Positions 13,605 to 21,333 of a stretch of DNA of 21,356 nucleotides are shown piece after piece. The notes beneath the pieces are model-generated. The model saw nothing but the letters and a program-made list of their open reading frames with translations. It did no database searches and was not told the DNA's origin. Where the stretch lies: the IMG/VR virus record IMGVR_UViG_3300012920_000338, positions 1 through 21,356 of that record; one strand, given 5' to 3'. The first letter of the stretch is position 1. Every line of letters starts with the position of its first letter. The DNA comes from a virus. The position numbers and the translations under genes were made by a program.

Positions 13605-14455
13605 ATTTGTTCCTTTAAATAAGACATTAAGTTATTTTTACACTTCCAACCTAATTCTTTTATTTTATCAGTTTTAAGTTCTCCGTCCATTCTATTACCA
13701 GGTTTTTCTGGCTGTAGGGATGGGGTGCAATTTAATGCCTTTACAACATCTAGTATTGAATACTTTTCATCAGAACCAATACCATAATCATCGCCACTAC
13801 CTTTAAATGCCGCAAGTATTATTCCATCAACTATATCGTCAATGTGTGTAAAGTTTCTTGTTTGAGTTCCAGGCATAGTTACAGGAAGTTCTATTACTCC
13901 TTCCTTAACCATATTTATAAACTTTCCAATAACTGTTGCATACTTACCCTTTGATATTTCATTATCGCCATATACATTATAGAAGTATACAATTGAATAA
14001 TCAAGGCCATACCAATCTGAATAGTTTTTTAGAAGTTCAGTATTCTGTGCCTTAGTATATGCATAAGGACTCATATTTCTACCACCGCCCTCTGCAAACT
14101 TAGTTGACGAACCAGAGTAAATAAGTTTTGCGTCTTGTTGTTTTGCAAAATCAAGTATATAAGGAAACCCATGATAATTAGATTTCATTACAGTATCGTA
14201 ATCACTAAATGATTGTTCTACTCTTGCGTATTCGCCTAAATGAAATATATAATCATATGTAGGTTTTGTATATCTTAACGCACCAGCAATGTCTTGAGGT
14301 GTTCCATAATAATAAAAACAACCTTCTTGTTCGTTACTTCTTTTGCCAGTGCTGTAATTATCAAATGATACTACTTTATGACCATCTTTAACTAATCTTT
14401 TTACAAGTGCCGTACCTATAAATCCGGCACCACCTGTTACTAATATTTTTGACAT
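13601..14455 (-). CDS. NAD-dependent nucleotide-sugar epimerase/dehydratase (extended SDR)
   Basis: A 284-residue extended short-chain dehydrogenase. VTGGAGFIG (6-14) is the NAD-binding glycine motif, D32 in SFDNYSTGKR is the adenine-ribose acidic residue, SGSST (114-118) supplies the catalytic Ser/Thr, and Y131-x-x-x-K135 the catalytic pair. THIDDIVDGI is the conserved substrate-side segment. It resembles UDP-glucose/UDP-glucuronate epimerases and is slightly short for the family. It could make a sugar nucleotide for DNA or surface glycosylation with the UDP-glucose dehydrogenase. TATAAT ends 8 nt before its ATG with no SD, so translation is probably leaderless. Confidence 0.9.
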   Translation of the reverse strand: MSKILVTGGAGFIGTALVKRLVKDGHKVVSFDNYSTGKRSNEQEGCFYYYGTPQDIAGALRYTKPTYDYIFHLGEYARVEQSFSDYDTVMKSNYHGFPYILDFAKQQDAKLIYSGSSTKFAEGGGRNMSPYAYTKAQNTELLKNYSDWYGLDYSIVYFYNVYGDNEISKGKYATVIGKFINMVKEGVIELPVTMPGTQTRNFTHIDDIVDGIILAAFKGSGDDYGIGSDEKYSILDVVKALNCTPSLQPEKPGNRMDGELKTDKIKELGWKCKNNLMSYLKEQI

Positions 14456-14463
14456 TGTGTACT

Positions 14464-14492
14464 ATTATACTCCATTTTTATTAATTTGTAAA
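14464..14492 (-). promoter_or_regulatory. Sigma70-type promoter giving a predicted leaderless transcript (epimerase operon)
   Basis: The minus strand reads TTTACA (14487-14492), 17 bp, TATAAT (14464-14469), exactly 8 nt before the ATG at 14455; AACACTTTAC surrounds the -35 box. The promoter fits entirely into the 40-bp gap after the UDP-glucose dehydrogenase stop. Confidence 0.87.
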
Positions 14493-14495
14493 GTG

Positions 14496-15689
14496 TTAAT
14501 TATCATTATATACATCTCGGGTATATACCTTATCCAAACAATCTTCTAATTGATTTTCCATTCTATTTGTCACAATTACATCTGATAGTTTTTTAAATTT
14601 ATTTAAGTCATTCTCTACAATACAATCCATAAATTCTCCATTAAAACTAAATGCTGGTTCATGGATAATGACTTTAGTTTGTGGTTTTAATCTTTCAATA
14701 ATACCTTGAATTGCAGAACTTCTAAAGTTATCGGAACCAGATTTCATGATTAATCTGTATATACCAACTACTTTAGGAGATTTGTGTAATATTTGATTTG
14801 CAATGTGGTCCATTCTAATCTCGTTAGAATAGACAATTGATCCAACCAGTCTGTTAGGTATTCTATTTGTTTTATAGTTTGATAACAATTGTTTTGTATC
14901 TTTTGGAAAACAATAACCACCATAACCAAATGATGGATTATTATAACCTCTACCTATTCTTTTATCTCTTGTTACGCCGTCTATAATTGATTCCGTATCC
15001 AATTTATGATATTCAGCATAAGTATCTAATTCGTTAAAGTATGCAACTCGCATCGCAAGATAACTATTTGCAAATAACTTTACGGCCTCTGCCTCTGTAG
15101 TTCCAGTAAATATAACTGGTATTTTCATTGACTGTGGAATCGCTGAGTTTACAAATAAATCATATAAAAACTCTGCGTCTTCTATATGTTCTGGACTTGA
15201 ACCAATTACAATTCTATCTGGTCTTAATGCATCTCTTAATGCAGTACCTTCTCTAAGAAATTCTGGACAAAACATTATATTATTAAAGTTAAATTTACTT
15301 ACCATTTCCTTACAAAATCCTACTGGAATAGTAGATTTAATTACTATCATTGCCTCTGGATTTATTTCTTTAACATCTCGTATTACTCCTTGGATAGAAT
15401 CAGTATTAAAATAGTTTGTTACTGGATCATAGTCTGTTGGAGTTGCGACTATAACCCAATCAGCATTTACATATGCAGATTTTTTATCAAGGGTTGCCGA
15501 TAATTGTAATACTTCGTTTTCCAGATAATCCGTAATATCTGCATCTTCAATTGTAGATTGTTTATTATTTACCTTTGATACTCTATCAGCATCAATATCT
15601 AAAATAGTTACACTATTATGTTTTGCCAACATAACGGCATTTGCCATTCCGACATAACCAGAACCTACAACAGTTATTCTTTTATCCAT
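14496..15689 (-). CDS. ugd: UDP-glucose 6-dehydrogenase
   Basis: A 397-residue member of the UDP-glucose/GDP-mannose dehydrogenase family, which oxidises the sugar nucleotide twice with NAD to the uronate. The N-terminal Rossmann motif GSGYVG is at 9-14, KSTIPVG at 118-124, CPEFLREGTAL at 141-151, the central helix KLFANSYLAMRVAYFNE at 204-220, and the catalytic Cys260 in FGYGGYCFPKDT. The C-terminal UDP-binding domain is present, so the enzyme looks intact and near normal length (about 390-440). SD GGAGGAG lies 8 nt before the ATG, within the 3' end of the 66-residue gene. Product use is unknown; the glycosyltransferase at 17601-18506 is one candidate. Confidence 0.94.
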   Translation of the reverse strand: MDKRITVVGSGYVGMANAVMLAKHNSVTILDIDADRVSKVNNKQSTIEDADITDYLENEVLQLSATLDKKSAYVNADWVIVATPTDYDPVTNYFNTDSIQGVIRDVKEINPEAMIVIKSTIPVGFCKEMVSKFNFNNIMFCPEFLREGTALRDALRPDRIVIGSSPEHIEDAEFLYDLFVNSAIPQSMKIPVIFTGTTEAEAVKLFANSYLAMRVAYFNELDTYAEYHKLDTESIIDGVTRDKRIGRGYNNPSFGYGGYCFPKDTKQLLSNYKTNRIPNRLVGSIVYSNEIRMDHIANQILHKSPKVVGIYRLIMKSGSDNFRSSAIQGIIERLKPQTKVIIHEPAFSFNGEFMDCIVENDLNKFKKLSDVIVTNRMENQLEDCLDKVYTRDVYNDN

Positions 15690-15874
15690 ATCGCATTCTC
15701 CTCCTTCGCAATTTTTATGGCTTGGTCCTTACTATACCAAATGCCTGATAATACTTTTACATGTCTAAATCCAAAATTTGGATCAATTGTTTCCACTATC
15801 CATCTTGGTAATCCAAACATAGACCTGTCCTTAAACAATCTTGTGTTATCGAATGTATCTATTAATAGTCTCAT
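15674..15874 (-). CDS. Small hypothetical protein (66 aa)
   Basis: A 66-residue protein beginning MRLLIDTFDNTRLFKDRSMF, with beta-strand-like segments and a final helix (SKDQAIKIAKEENAIWIKE). No motif was recognised; the VKVLSGIWYSKDQAIKIA part resembles a small alpha/beta domain. It starts in an ATGA overlap with the membrane protein gene, and its 3' end carries the SD for the UDP-glucose dehydrogenase, overlapping it by 16 bp. Confidence 0.72.
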   Translation of the reverse strand: MRLLIDTFDNTRLFKDRSMFGLPRWIVETIDPNFGFRHVKVLSGIWYSKDQAIKIAKEENAIWIKE

Positions 15875-16257
15875 GCCTCTTTATCAATATCCCACTTAAC
15901 TCTTTTTTCATAGTTCGACCTTTTTAATCTTTTATCCATGGCTTCTATATCTTGTTGTACTCTAAAACTTGTATACCATTTATCGCCATTCTTTTCAGCC
16001 TCCATGAATATTGCATTAGTTACGAATAGAGGAGCCAAAACTGCCAAGTGTATGAATATAGACCAAGTCACACTATATGTTTCCCAGCCAATCCATGTCC
16101 ATGCCACTACAGCAAAATATCCACTCCACATTACAAATAATGCGAGATATAAATACATTTGTATTGAAGGATCCCTTACATGTCTTAACGGATTATATCT
16201 CATATCCATTACTAGTCTCCAACAATCTATTATAAAAAATATTATTTTCTTCATCAT
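15871..16257 (-). CDS. Membrane protein of marine T4-like phages (128 aa)
   Basis: I start at the ATG at 16257, 6 nt after AAGGTG; an in-frame GTG at 16266 has no SD and lies inside that site. The N-terminal helix (KKIIFFIIDCWRLVMDM) is amphipathic or membrane-bound, followed by MRYNPLRHVRDPSIQMYLY. Two membrane segments follow at about 36-54 (LALFVMWSGYFAVVAWTW) and 65-85 (SIFIHLAVLAPLFVTNAIF), then a charged tail of about 40 residues. The RYNPLRH...DP block is one I recall from cyanophage and pelagiphage membrane proteins of unknown role. It sits in the operon with the primase-like and UDP-glucose dehydrogenase genes. Confidence 0.78.
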   Translation of the reverse strand: MMKKIIFFIIDCWRLVMDMRYNPLRHVRDPSIQMYLYLALFVMWSGYFAVVAWTWIGWETYSVTWSIFIHLAVLAPLFVTNAIFMEAEKNGDKWYTSFRVQQDIEAMDKRLKRSNYEKRVKWDIDKEA

Positions 16258-16274
16258 AGTTTTCACCTTATAGT

Positions 16275-17201
16275 TTATAGTTGATTTTTATATACATAAT
16301 CCAATGCCCTTTCGGCCTCTTTATCCAGAGGTCTTTTTGCATACCAGTTACCAGTATCGAAATCTAATTCTCTACATAAATAGGCAATCTCGGATGCCGT
16401 AATTGGATATCCATTCTTAATCGCGTTACCAGCCAGTGCCACCATTATCTGGTACATCTTGTGATACCAGCCGGTTCCGCTTATTGTTTTATATTCTTGT
16501 TCTAATTGTTTTGGAAAAAATGGACAGTCCTTATATCCACTCCACTTAATATTTGTATTTGTTAATTTACTCTTAACATGTTCCATCATTGCTTCTTGCA
16601 TTTTCTTTGGTAGTTTATCAAAGAAAGTATTTCCAGATTTTTCTACATAAGGATGTTTTTCCATAAGAGTAACTGGATTAATATATTCACCTTTGTGAGT
16701 AAATATAAAGTTGTAGGCTTTCTTGTATTTTCCAGGGATATAATACATACGCGATAAATCTTTAGTTTGAATATCGCCCATTTCGCCTAGTTCTTTATTA
16801 ATTGCATACCAGAAATGTTTGATATTATCTTTATCAACTATATTAGTTAAAGGAAACACAAGTCTAAATTTAGGGTTCTCTTTAGTGGACGATGCTGTTG
16901 AATAACAAACATAATAAAAATCTCCACACTTTTTCTTTAGGAACTGTTTTATATCTCCTTGAAAGTCATCTACATCTACAGCACACCAACCGCCCCATGC
17001 TGTAACATTGTCATTAGCCCTTTTAGTATATTTCTTATAAATGGCTGGTGACATTAATTCCGCTGATTTTTTGTCCTTTCTTGGTTTTTTAGATAAACGA
17101 TAAAGGACATCTTCGAAGTTATCGAATGATTCTAATGTAATTGTCTTATTTGTCTTTACGTCGTATAAAGAATCAAATAATGTACCAGATATTTTTTGCA
17201 T
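16275..17201 (-). CDS. Archaeo-eukaryotic-primase-like (PrimPol/VirE-type) protein
   Basis: A 308-residue protein. WCAVDVDDFQGDIKQFLKKK (72-91) holds the D-x-D metal motif, YSTASSTKENPKFRLVFPL (100-118) matches the second conserved block with a basic/Arg residue, and DLSRMYYIPG (148-157) fits the third (D..sR..y.PG). This order is typical of AEP-type primases found in plasmid and phage replication proteins. The C-terminal 130 residues are helical, similar in position to PriCT domains. The usual T4 primase gp61 is of the DnaG/Toprim type, so this would be a different or additional priming enzyme. Function remains inference. TATAAT ends 8 nt before the ATG, with no SD. Confidence 0.72.
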   Translation of the reverse strand: MQKISGTLFDSLYDVKTNKTITLESFDNFEDVLYRLSKKPRKDKKSAELMSPAIYKKYTKRANDNVTAWGGWCAVDVDDFQGDIKQFLKKKCGDFYYVCYSTASSTKENPKFRLVFPLTNIVDKDNIKHFWYAINKELGEMGDIQTKDLSRMYYIPGKYKKAYNFIFTHKGEYINPVTLMEKHPYVEKSGNTFFDKLPKKMQEAMMEHVKSKLTNTNIKWSGYKDCPFFPKQLEQEYKTISGTGWYHKMYQIMVALAGNAIKNGYPITASEIAYLCRELDFDTGNWYAKRPLDKEAERALDYVYKNQL

Positions 17202-17209
17202 AATGTACT

Positions 17210-17238
17210 ATTATATCACACTTTTTATATAATGTAAA
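17210..17238 (-). promoter_or_regulatory. Sigma70-type promoter giving a predicted leaderless transcript (primase-like operon)
   Basis: The minus strand reads TTTACA (17233-17238), 17 bp, TATAAT (17210-17215), exactly 8 nt before the ATG at 17201. This copy lacks the AACAC prefix, reading GGGTTTACA. Confidence 0.85.
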
Positions 17239-17242
17239 CCCC

Positions 17243-17608
17243 TTATCCACCCATTGGTGAAATAGTTTCATCGTCTACTACTTCGTCTATTAAGTCTGAA
17301 TGTTGTTCTATTTGATCCTCATGCATCCATCTAAGTAAACTGTTTCTAGTTTTATCAGTTGGTGGGAACCAAATACCTTTTGTTTTAGGAGTTACAGTTT
17401 GTCCAATTAATTCTGCAAATGCCAATAAGTCTTGTTCATTTCTAAATCTAACTTTTAAAATTTTCCAGGCCTCTACTTGACCTTGTTCAAATTTTGGCAT
17501 ATCGTCCCATTCATAAGGTGTTTGTTCTTCTTCTTGACCAGACATAACAAACAATGATTCAGGTTCATAGTTAATTCTACGATCCGCTTTATTTTCACTT
17601 TTAGCCAT
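17243..17608 (-). CDS. Conserved acidic marine-phage protein (121 aa)
   Basis: A 121-residue acidic protein. The core YEWDDMPKFEQ (32-42) and WKILKVRFRNEQDLLAFAEL (48-67), followed by GQTVTPKTKGIWFPP, forms a small alpha/beta domain. I recall this motif set in marine phage proteins, sometimes attached to ParB-like or DNA-modification proteins; its role is unknown to me. It overlaps the glycosyltransferase gene by 8 bp and follows it, so the two probably work in the same context. No promoter lies between them. Confidence 0.78.
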   Translation of the reverse strand: MAKSENKADRRINYEPESLFVMSGQEEEQTPYEWDDMPKFEQGQVEAWKILKVRFRNEQDLLAFAELIGQTVTPKTKGIWFPPTDKTRNSLLRWMHEDQIEQHSDLIDEVVDDETISPMGG

Positions 17609-18506
17609 AATCTACCTCCGGTTTTAGTTTGACTAATTTAAGACCATACTCATTAGTATGACCTTTCTTAATATTTAGCCCACTTTTTAGCGTAGGCGGT
17701 GTATGTTGAAATTGAGAATAATCAATATGATGATGCCATCTTCCCCATTTCCATGTTACTCTTACTTCGTCAGGGTGCTGTCGCCTTAGTGATTCGGCAA
17801 ACTCTCTTCTATTATCAAAGTCAGCATTACCTTCCCTTGACCCTTGATCACCTGTTTTATCAATATTATAAAGTTCTTCTGTATTACCACCTTTCATTGT
17901 CATTGTAGTAATCTTACCACATGCGAATGCATTAAATAAAAATGTATGGTAACCAGCCTTCATAATTCTTAACGATAAATCTGTATCTTCGTTGTATCTA
18001 CCTCTCCAGGCAAACTCTGGATATATATCATTGGATAAACATATACAACTATAAACCCTAGTGTTATGATAATAAGGTGGTCGTTTAGTATGTGCTGGTA
18101 AAAAATATGCATAGTTCATACCGAACATTTTTACATCTTCGTATCTATCAGCAAAGTCTTCACATGCTCTGAAACAAGTACCATCTGTTACTTTAATTTT
18201 TCCATTGTTATGCAGACGATAGAAGTGTTGAATATTATCATCTAAAATCCAATGTCTTTCTGCACCTGATTTAACTGCGTGTTCCCAAACATAATTTCTT
18301 GCTGGTATTGAACCTTGACCTAAATTACTAAATGGTAATACCTCTATATTTGCTGGGTCTATAACTGCGGCATAATCATTGTACTCTTGTGGTTCAATAA
18401 CAATCTTATAAGGAATTCCTAAATGGTCCAATGACTTTACAGTCATTCTAGTATCAGCCCTACCTTTAGAGATAATATAGATTGGATATTTTGGTTGATT
18501 ACCCAT
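17601..18506 (-). CDS. TET-associated glycosyltransferase-like protein (TAGT)
   Basis: A 301-residue GT-A-fold transferase. YPIYIISKGRADTRMTVKSL (7-26) is the start typical of the TET-associated glycosyltransferase family, followed by YKIVIEPQEYNDY and GQGSIPARNYVWEHA. The metal-binding acidic motif LDDN is at 88-91. RGRYNEDTDLSLRIMKAGY (168-186) is the second conserved GT-A motif. In phages this family has been proposed to glycosylate oxidised or hydroxylated bases in DNA. No hydroxylase or base-synthesis gene is visible in the window, so DNA is a likely but unproven acceptor. It starts in a TAATG overlap with the Sm-like gene and is followed by the 121-residue protein. Confidence 0.85.
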   Translation of the reverse strand: MGNQPKYPIYIISKGRADTRMTVKSLDHLGIPYKIVIEPQEYNDYAAVIDPANIEVLPFSNLGQGSIPARNYVWEHAVKSGAERHWILDDNIQHFYRLHNNGKIKVTDGTCFRACEDFADRYEDVKMFGMNYAYFLPAHTKRPPYYHNTRVYSCICLSNDIYPEFAWRGRYNEDTDLSLRIMKAGYHTFLFNAFACGKITTMTMKGGNTEELYNIDKTGDQGSREGNADFDNRREFAESLRRQHPDEVRVTWKWGRWHHHIDYSQFQHTPPTLKSGLNIKKGHTNEYGLKLVKLKPEVDYG

Positions 18507-18778
18507 TATGTAATTACCTTTTTATCAGGTACAACAATACCACTTGTCATGGTTCTTACTTGTTCAGCCAACTCGTCGACTGGATCACATATCATAAGTA
18601 CATGTCTTTTATCAATTATAAATTCTTTTTCTTTTGCATATGCCATAAATGGTATAAATGCCATTTTACCAGGTTCAGTAGAAACCAGATTAAAACCATT
18701 ACTAATTGTAATACTGTTTTCTGATTCTCTTACTTCTCCGATTACTTCCTCTTGTGAGGTTAATCTAACTAATTTCAT
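18506..18778 (-). CDS. Sm-like (LSm/Hfq-type) small protein
   Basis: A 90-residue protein with a short-strand, beta-barrel-like pattern: MKLVRLTSQEEVIGEVRESE, then ITISNGFNLVST, MAFIPFMAYAKE, EFIIDKRHVLMI, then a tail with VRTMTSGIVVPDK. I recall this sequence type from marine phages, and a crystal structure of a putative cyanophage Sm-like protein supports the fold. LSm proteins form rings that bind RNA and assist regulation. It is the first gene after the promoter at 18801-18829, with an SD (GGAG) 6 nt before the ATG. RNA chaperone activity is inferred, not seen. Confidence 0.75.
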   Translation of the reverse strand: MKLVRLTSQEEVIGEVRESENSITISNGFNLVSTEPGKMAFIPFMAYAKEKEFIIDKRHVLMICDPVDELAEQVRTMTSGIVVPDKKVIT

Positions 18779-18800
18779 ATTTTTTCTCCATATTTGCTAT

Positions 18801-18829
18801 ATTATAACATACTTTTAAATAAAAGTAAA
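18801..18829 (-). promoter_or_regulatory. Sigma70-type promoter for the Sm-like/TAGT operon
   Basis: The minus strand reads TTTACT (18824-18829), 17 bp, TATAAT (18801-18806), inside AACACTTTAC, 22 bp before the ATG with an SD between. The spacer carries a near-palindrome (18811-18826) matching the perfect one at 12588-12603. The promoter starts directly after the DNA polymerase stop. Confidence 0.87.
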
Positions 18830-18834
18830 GTGTT

Positions 18835-21333
18835 TTATCCAAAAAAGTCATCTAAAGTTCCAACCTCTTCTGTAGACCAACCAACGGCCTTGAAGATATG
18901 TTCGATAGGATCCAAGAATGTTTTTTGAAATTGTAAGTCATAATCTATATAGCGATCCAAGCCAAACTCCTCTGGCAGATATTGCATAAATCCAATAACA
19001 TTCTCTTTTATAGGATTTGGAGTTTTAAGATAACAAAACTTAATCTTCTCGCCATTTTGGATTGGTTGATATTTCTTTGTAAGATTTAGGTCCTTGACCA
19101 TTTTATTATGTAACAGTGCGGCACGAACATGTATTGGAGTACCTTTACGATATATTGATTCTGCACTACGATAGTCTGTAACATTAGATACTCCTCTAGG
19201 AAAGGCAATATCATTTGCTGGTAAGGTTTTAAAATATGTTCTAAATTGTTCGATGGCCTTTTGGTTCTCTTTTTCGTTACCTTGCATCATGACCTTGAAT
19301 AATTCTTTTAAACCCTGTCTGCATGGGGCAGGTGTTGAAGATTTAATGGCCTCGATACCCATAATTTTAAGTTTAGGTTTTTTATAACGAACACCCTCGT
19401 TATCATGTACATTTAAAATATATCTTTTCTTTGCAGTCCAGATTGCACGGTCACCGATGGCCTCTCGTTTCATAACCATGCGATTGTCTATGCCGCCCAT
19501 AAGTCCGAAAAGTTCTTGATACGCATCATGTAAAACTGGTTCTAGTTTTTCACTGGCCACTTTGTCAAGAAAGTCGATTGGATTTTTAGGATTTAATTTA
19601 TTTACCATAGGTCCCATATTTACATAAAGAGAATCAGTATCGATGGCAATAATATAATCTGTATTAGTACCCATGACTTTGTTTAGATATTTGTTAAGTG
19701 CAACTTCGGCCCAACGAATAGTAAGTTGACCAGATAAAGTAATTGCCTCTGCAATTCTTTGGTCAAAGAAACGAAAGTACTTGTTACCCATTGCACCGTA
19801 AAGTGAGTTAAGAAGAATTTTAATGGCCATTTGTTGGTTTTCTGCAACTGATATTCTTCGTTCAATGTCATATAATTTTTGTTTATCTCCAGGGACAACT
19901 GTTTGTAATTCTTTTTGTGCCTTAATCATTTGGTTTTTAATAACAACCCTTTCACTATACATCTCGTCTACTAGTGTCGGCATAACACCTTTTTTATCAA
20001 CAGTAAATGCCTGGCCGTTGCCACCTATTGCATAACCTTTATTGTCCAAAGTATAACCATCTAATATTTTATCAATATCAATACCCATAACATTACCATC
20101 GACGATTGTTTCTGGCGACATATTATATTGCATAATAATTGATGGATATAGTGAGTTAAGGTCGAATGATAAAACATAGTCATGCATTCCAATGTGAGGA
20201 TCCTTAACATATCCACCAGGATAACTTGTTTTGACCTTTGATTTAGAGAATGGCATTGCCACTTTTTTCTGATGTAGATAACGATATATGATTGTGTCCC
20301 ATATCGCAGTTACGCCAAATGTGTCTCCATAATTTACCCCACCTTTATATGCCATAGTTAACATTAAAGTAATAAGGCCCATCTTATCTTCTAATCGGTC
20401 AACTAATTCCACGTCCTTGATATTATAGTCAATAAATTTTTGATGGTCGTTTTTATATAAACTATGAAGTGTACCATATTCTTCGTATGATAGTTTCTCT
20501 TCGCCGAGAATAACATGGGCAATATGATTTAAGGAATATGATTCTTGTGCAGTATAAGTATATTTCTGAAATAGTTCCATATAATCTGCATGACCAATAC
20601 CTGTAATATCATATGTAGTTTGTTCTCTGTTCATAACTCGAACAGTTCTTCTATTAAGTAAACCCCAGGGTGAAAATCTTTTGGCCGCATCTTCGCCTAG
20701 TAAACGAACAGTACGATTTATTAAATATGGAATATCAAAGAACATTGTATTCCAACCAGTAATAACATCGGGAGTATTACTAGGAGTTGACCAGTGAGTA
20801 ATAAATTTATGTAACAGTTGAAGTTCTGATTCACATTTTACATATACTACACGATTAGTTGTCATATATGATTGTTCTGCATTATAATCACCGAGACCCC
20901 AAACATAATAGGTATTATCGATATTATTTTTAATAGTAATTGCTGTAATTGGATTATTGGCCATATCTGGTTCTGGAAATCCGTCATCGGATTGGACCTC
21001 GATATCTATGGTTGTAACATTAATTAAGTTACGATTAAATTCTATATGACCTGGGAAGTGTTCGTTTATAAATTGTGAGATATATCTGTCGTTGCCAAAT
21101 ATTTGACGACCGGCAGTATCTTTGTTTGTTTGAATCCATTCTTTTGCGTCTCGCATGGATTCGAATTGGATTGGTGAACAAGATTTACCATCTAAGGTTG
21201 TCCAGTCACCTTTTGATGATGAGACATAAAGTGTTGGTTTATATTTGATTCTTCTGGAAATCTTCTTGCCATTTTCGTAACCACGATAAAGTAACATGTT
21301 TCCATAGCGTGAGACATTAGTGTAAAAATTCAT
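18835..21333 (-). CDS. 43: Family B DNA polymerase gp43
   Basis: An 832-residue T4-type replicative polymerase with proofreading exonuclease. Exonuclease motifs: TTIDIEVQSDDG (107-118), GWNTMFFDIPYL with D200, and YNIKDVEL (303-310). Polymerase motif A DLNSLYPS (391-398), motif B KILLNSLYGAMGNKYF (505-520) and motif C IDTDSLYVNMG (564-574), so all catalytic acids are present. The C-terminus (FLDPIEHIFKAVGW...LDDFFG) resembles the T4 clamp-binding tail. It is somewhat shorter than T4 gp43 (898) and like marine relatives; no intein or frameshift is seen. The ATG at 21333 lacks a clear SD but forms an ATGA with a possible upstream gene frame whose last codons read YIIMDLST, so coupling to an upstream gene such as regA is possible. 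Confidence 0.97.
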   Translation of the reverse strand: MNFYTNVSRYGNMLLYRGYENGKKISRRIKYKPTLYVSSSKGDWTTLDGKSCSPIQFESMRDAKEWIQTNKDTAGRQIFGNDRYISQFINEHFPGHIEFNRNLINVTTIDIEVQSDDGFPEPDMANNPITAITIKNNIDNTYYVWGLGDYNAEQSYMTTNRVVYVKCESELQLLHKFITHWSTPSNTPDVITGWNTMFFDIPYLINRTVRLLGEDAAKRFSPWGLLNRRTVRVMNREQTTYDITGIGHADYMELFQKYTYTAQESYSLNHIAHVILGEEKLSYEEYGTLHSLYKNDHQKFIDYNIKDVELVDRLEDKMGLITLMLTMAYKGGVNYGDTFGVTAIWDTIIYRYLHQKKVAMPFSKSKVKTSYPGGYVKDPHIGMHDYVLSFDLNSLYPSIIMQYNMSPETIVDGNVMGIDIDKILDGYTLDNKGYAIGGNGQAFTVDKKGVMPTLVDEMYSERVVIKNQMIKAQKELQTVVPGDKQKLYDIERRISVAENQQMAIKILLNSLYGAMGNKYFRFFDQRIAEAITLSGQLTIRWAEVALNKYLNKVMGTNTDYIIAIDTDSLYVNMGPMVNKLNPKNPIDFLDKVASEKLEPVLHDAYQELFGLMGGIDNRMVMKREAIGDRAIWTAKKRYILNVHDNEGVRYKKPKLKIMGIEAIKSSTPAPCRQGLKELFKVMMQGNEKENQKAIEQFRTYFKTLPANDIAFPRGVSNVTDYRSAESIYRKGTPIHVRAALLHNKMVKDLNLTKKYQPIQNGEKIKFCYLKTPNPIKENVIGFMQYLPEEFGLDRYIDYDLQFQKTFLDPIEHIFKAVGWSTEEVGTLDDFFG

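Noticed and set aside
15938-16273. Plus-strand 111-codon frame opposite the membrane protein gene
   Set aside because: Its hydrophobic look is the mirror of the real minus-strand gene, which has coupling to both neighbours; no promoter or SD supports the plus strand.
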